Below are positions 62,747-64,000 of a DNA stretch of 64,000 nt, piece after piece. Within the stretch, counting starts at the first letter, position 1. Each line of letters opens with the position of its first letter. Position numbers and translations under genes: made by a program. This DNA comes from Anisus vortex (taxonomy: Eukaryota > Mollusca > Gastropoda > Planorbidae), in the NCBI GenBank assembly GCA_949126835.1, contig OX421508.1, forward strand, positions 1-64,000. Direction: 5' to 3'. The notes beneath the pieces are model-generated. The model was not told the DNA's origin. It made no database searches and saw only the letters and a list, made by a program, of their open reading frames with translations.

Positions 62747-64000
62747 GGCGTAGCGCCGACCTACTCAGCGGTAGCTCCGACCTACCCAGTGGTAGCGCCG
62801 ACCTACCCAGCGGTAGCGCCGTCTTACCCAGCGGTAGCGCCGACCTACTCAGCGGTAGCGCCGACCTACCCAGTGGTAGCGCCGACCTACCCAGCGGTAG
62901 CGCCGTCTTACCCGGCGGTTGCGCCGACCTACCTAGCGGTAGCGCCGACCTACCCAGCGGTAGCGCCGAACTACCACGCAGTAGCGCCGACCTACCCAGC
63001 GGTAGCGCCGACCTACTTAGCGGTGACGCCGACCTACTAAAAGGTAGCGCCGACATATTCAGAGGTAGCGCCGACCTACTCAGCGGTAGCGCCGACCTAC
63101 CCAGCGGTATCGTCGACCTACTCAGCGGTAGCGCCGACCTACCCAGCGGTAGCGCCGACCTACCCAGCGGTAGCGACGACTTACCCAGCGGTAGCGCCGA
63201 CCTACCCAGCGGTAGCGCCGACCTACCCAGCGGTAGCGACGACTTACCCAGCGGTAGCGCCGACCTACTAAAAGGTAGCGCCGACCTACTAAAAGGTAGC
63301 GCCGACGTACTCAACTGTAGAGCCGACCTACTCAGTGGTAGCACCGACCTACCCAGCGGTAGCGCCGACCTACCCAGCGGTAGCGCCGACCTACCCGGCG
63401 GAAGCGCCGACCTACCAAGCGGTAGGGCCGACCTACTTAGCGGTGGCGCCGACCTACTCAAAGGTGGCGCCGACCTACTGAAAGGTAGCGCCGACCTACT
63501 AAAAGGTAGCGCCGACGTACTCAACTGTAGAGCCGACCTACTCAGCGGTAGCGCCGACCTACTCAGCGGTAGCGCCGACCTACTCAGCGGTAGCGCCGAC
63601 GTACTTAGCGGTTGCGGCGACCTAATCAAAGGTAGCGCCGACCTACTAAAAGGTAGCGCCGACCTACTAAAAGGTAGCGCCGACGTACTCAACTGTAGCG
63701 CCGACCTACTCAGCGGTAGCGCCGACCTACTTAGCGGTAGCGCCGACCAACCCATCGGTAGCGCCGACCTACCCAGCGGTAGCGCCGACCTACTAAAAGG
63801 TAGCGCCGACGTATTCAGAGGTAGCGCCGACCTACCCAGCGGTAGCGCCGACCTACCCAGTGGTAGCGCCGACCTACTTAGCGGTGGCGTCGACCTACAT
63901 AAAGGTAGCGCCGACCTACTAAAAGGTAGCGCCGACCTACTTAGCGGTGGCGCCGACCTACTTAAAGGTAGCGCCGACCTACTAAAAGGTAGCGCCGACG

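Larger units (their letters stand above)
9382..64000 (+). repeat. Satellite array B: 21-bp unit in forward orientation, running off the window
   Basis: About 2,600 tandem 21-bp units, each a conserved 16-base core GGTAGCGCCGACCTAC followed by a five-base linker. Common linkers are TCAGC, CCAGC, TAAAA, TTAGC, TCAAA, TCAGA and TCAAC; the GACGTAC core variant goes mainly with TCAAC and TCAGA. The unit is about two-thirds G+C with three CpGs, in sharp contrast to the AT-rich flank. The array is layered into higher-order repeats of about 1 to 8 kb. Open frames of thousands of codons run on both strands because the unit is seven codons long. They shift at 1-bp indels and are not called as genes. 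The array continues beyond 64000. Confidence 0.98.

Noticed and set aside
5075..64000. CRISPR array
   Set aside because: Units are directly tandem with no unique spacers, the context is eukaryotic, and no cas-like genes are present.
5075..64000. CENP-B box centromeric satellite
   Set aside because: The unit lacks the TTCG...CGGG pattern of the CENP-B box. Centromere function cannot be inferred from sequence.

Overview
This window looks like animal genomic DNA, not bacterial or viral. The evidence is an AT-rich intergenic flank, a tRNA-derived SINE, a non-autonomous hAT-type transposon, a short THAP-like zinc-finger reading frame, and a vertebrate/metazoan-type TTAGGG telomere tract. A marine invertebrate is a reasonable guess from the general look of the SINE and flank, but the species cannot be fixed from sequence alone. 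No complete, confident protein-coding gene is present.

Layout. Positions 1-5074 are AT-rich flank. They hold a possible THAP-like N-terminal fragment (1438-1554), two weak candidate exons of a lysine/arginine-rich product (1763-1950 and 2845-2893), three short tandem repeats, and an 867-bp hAT-like element (3230-4096). The hAT element has terminal inverted repeats, a near-perfect 8-bp target duplication and a minus-strand tRNA-derived SINE nested inside it. A small inverted-repeat structure (4999-5065) abuts the array edge.

Positions 5075-64000 (92% of the window) are one GC-rich, CpG-rich satellite with a 21-bp unit. From 5075 to 9355 the unit runs in reverse orientation (array A). At 9356-9381 there is a 26-bp CCCTAA telomere-type tract. 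From 9382 to the window end the same unit family runs in forward orientation (array B). The telomere tract therefore marks an orientation switch. Both arrays carry higher-order repeats: about 700/679 bp and 3,087 bp in A, and 2,372, 2,016, 2,162, 1,113, 6,173 and 8,189 bp in B. They can be tracked by shared variant units and shared 1-bp deletions.

The very long open frames in the array (up to about 5,000 codons, overlapping on both strands) follow from the unit being exactly seven codons long with few codons one step from a stop. I treat them as by-products of the satellite, not genes. The biological interest lies in the telomere-marked inversion, the strict 21-bp register kept over tens of kilobases, the dyad shared by the two arrays, and the layered duplication history.
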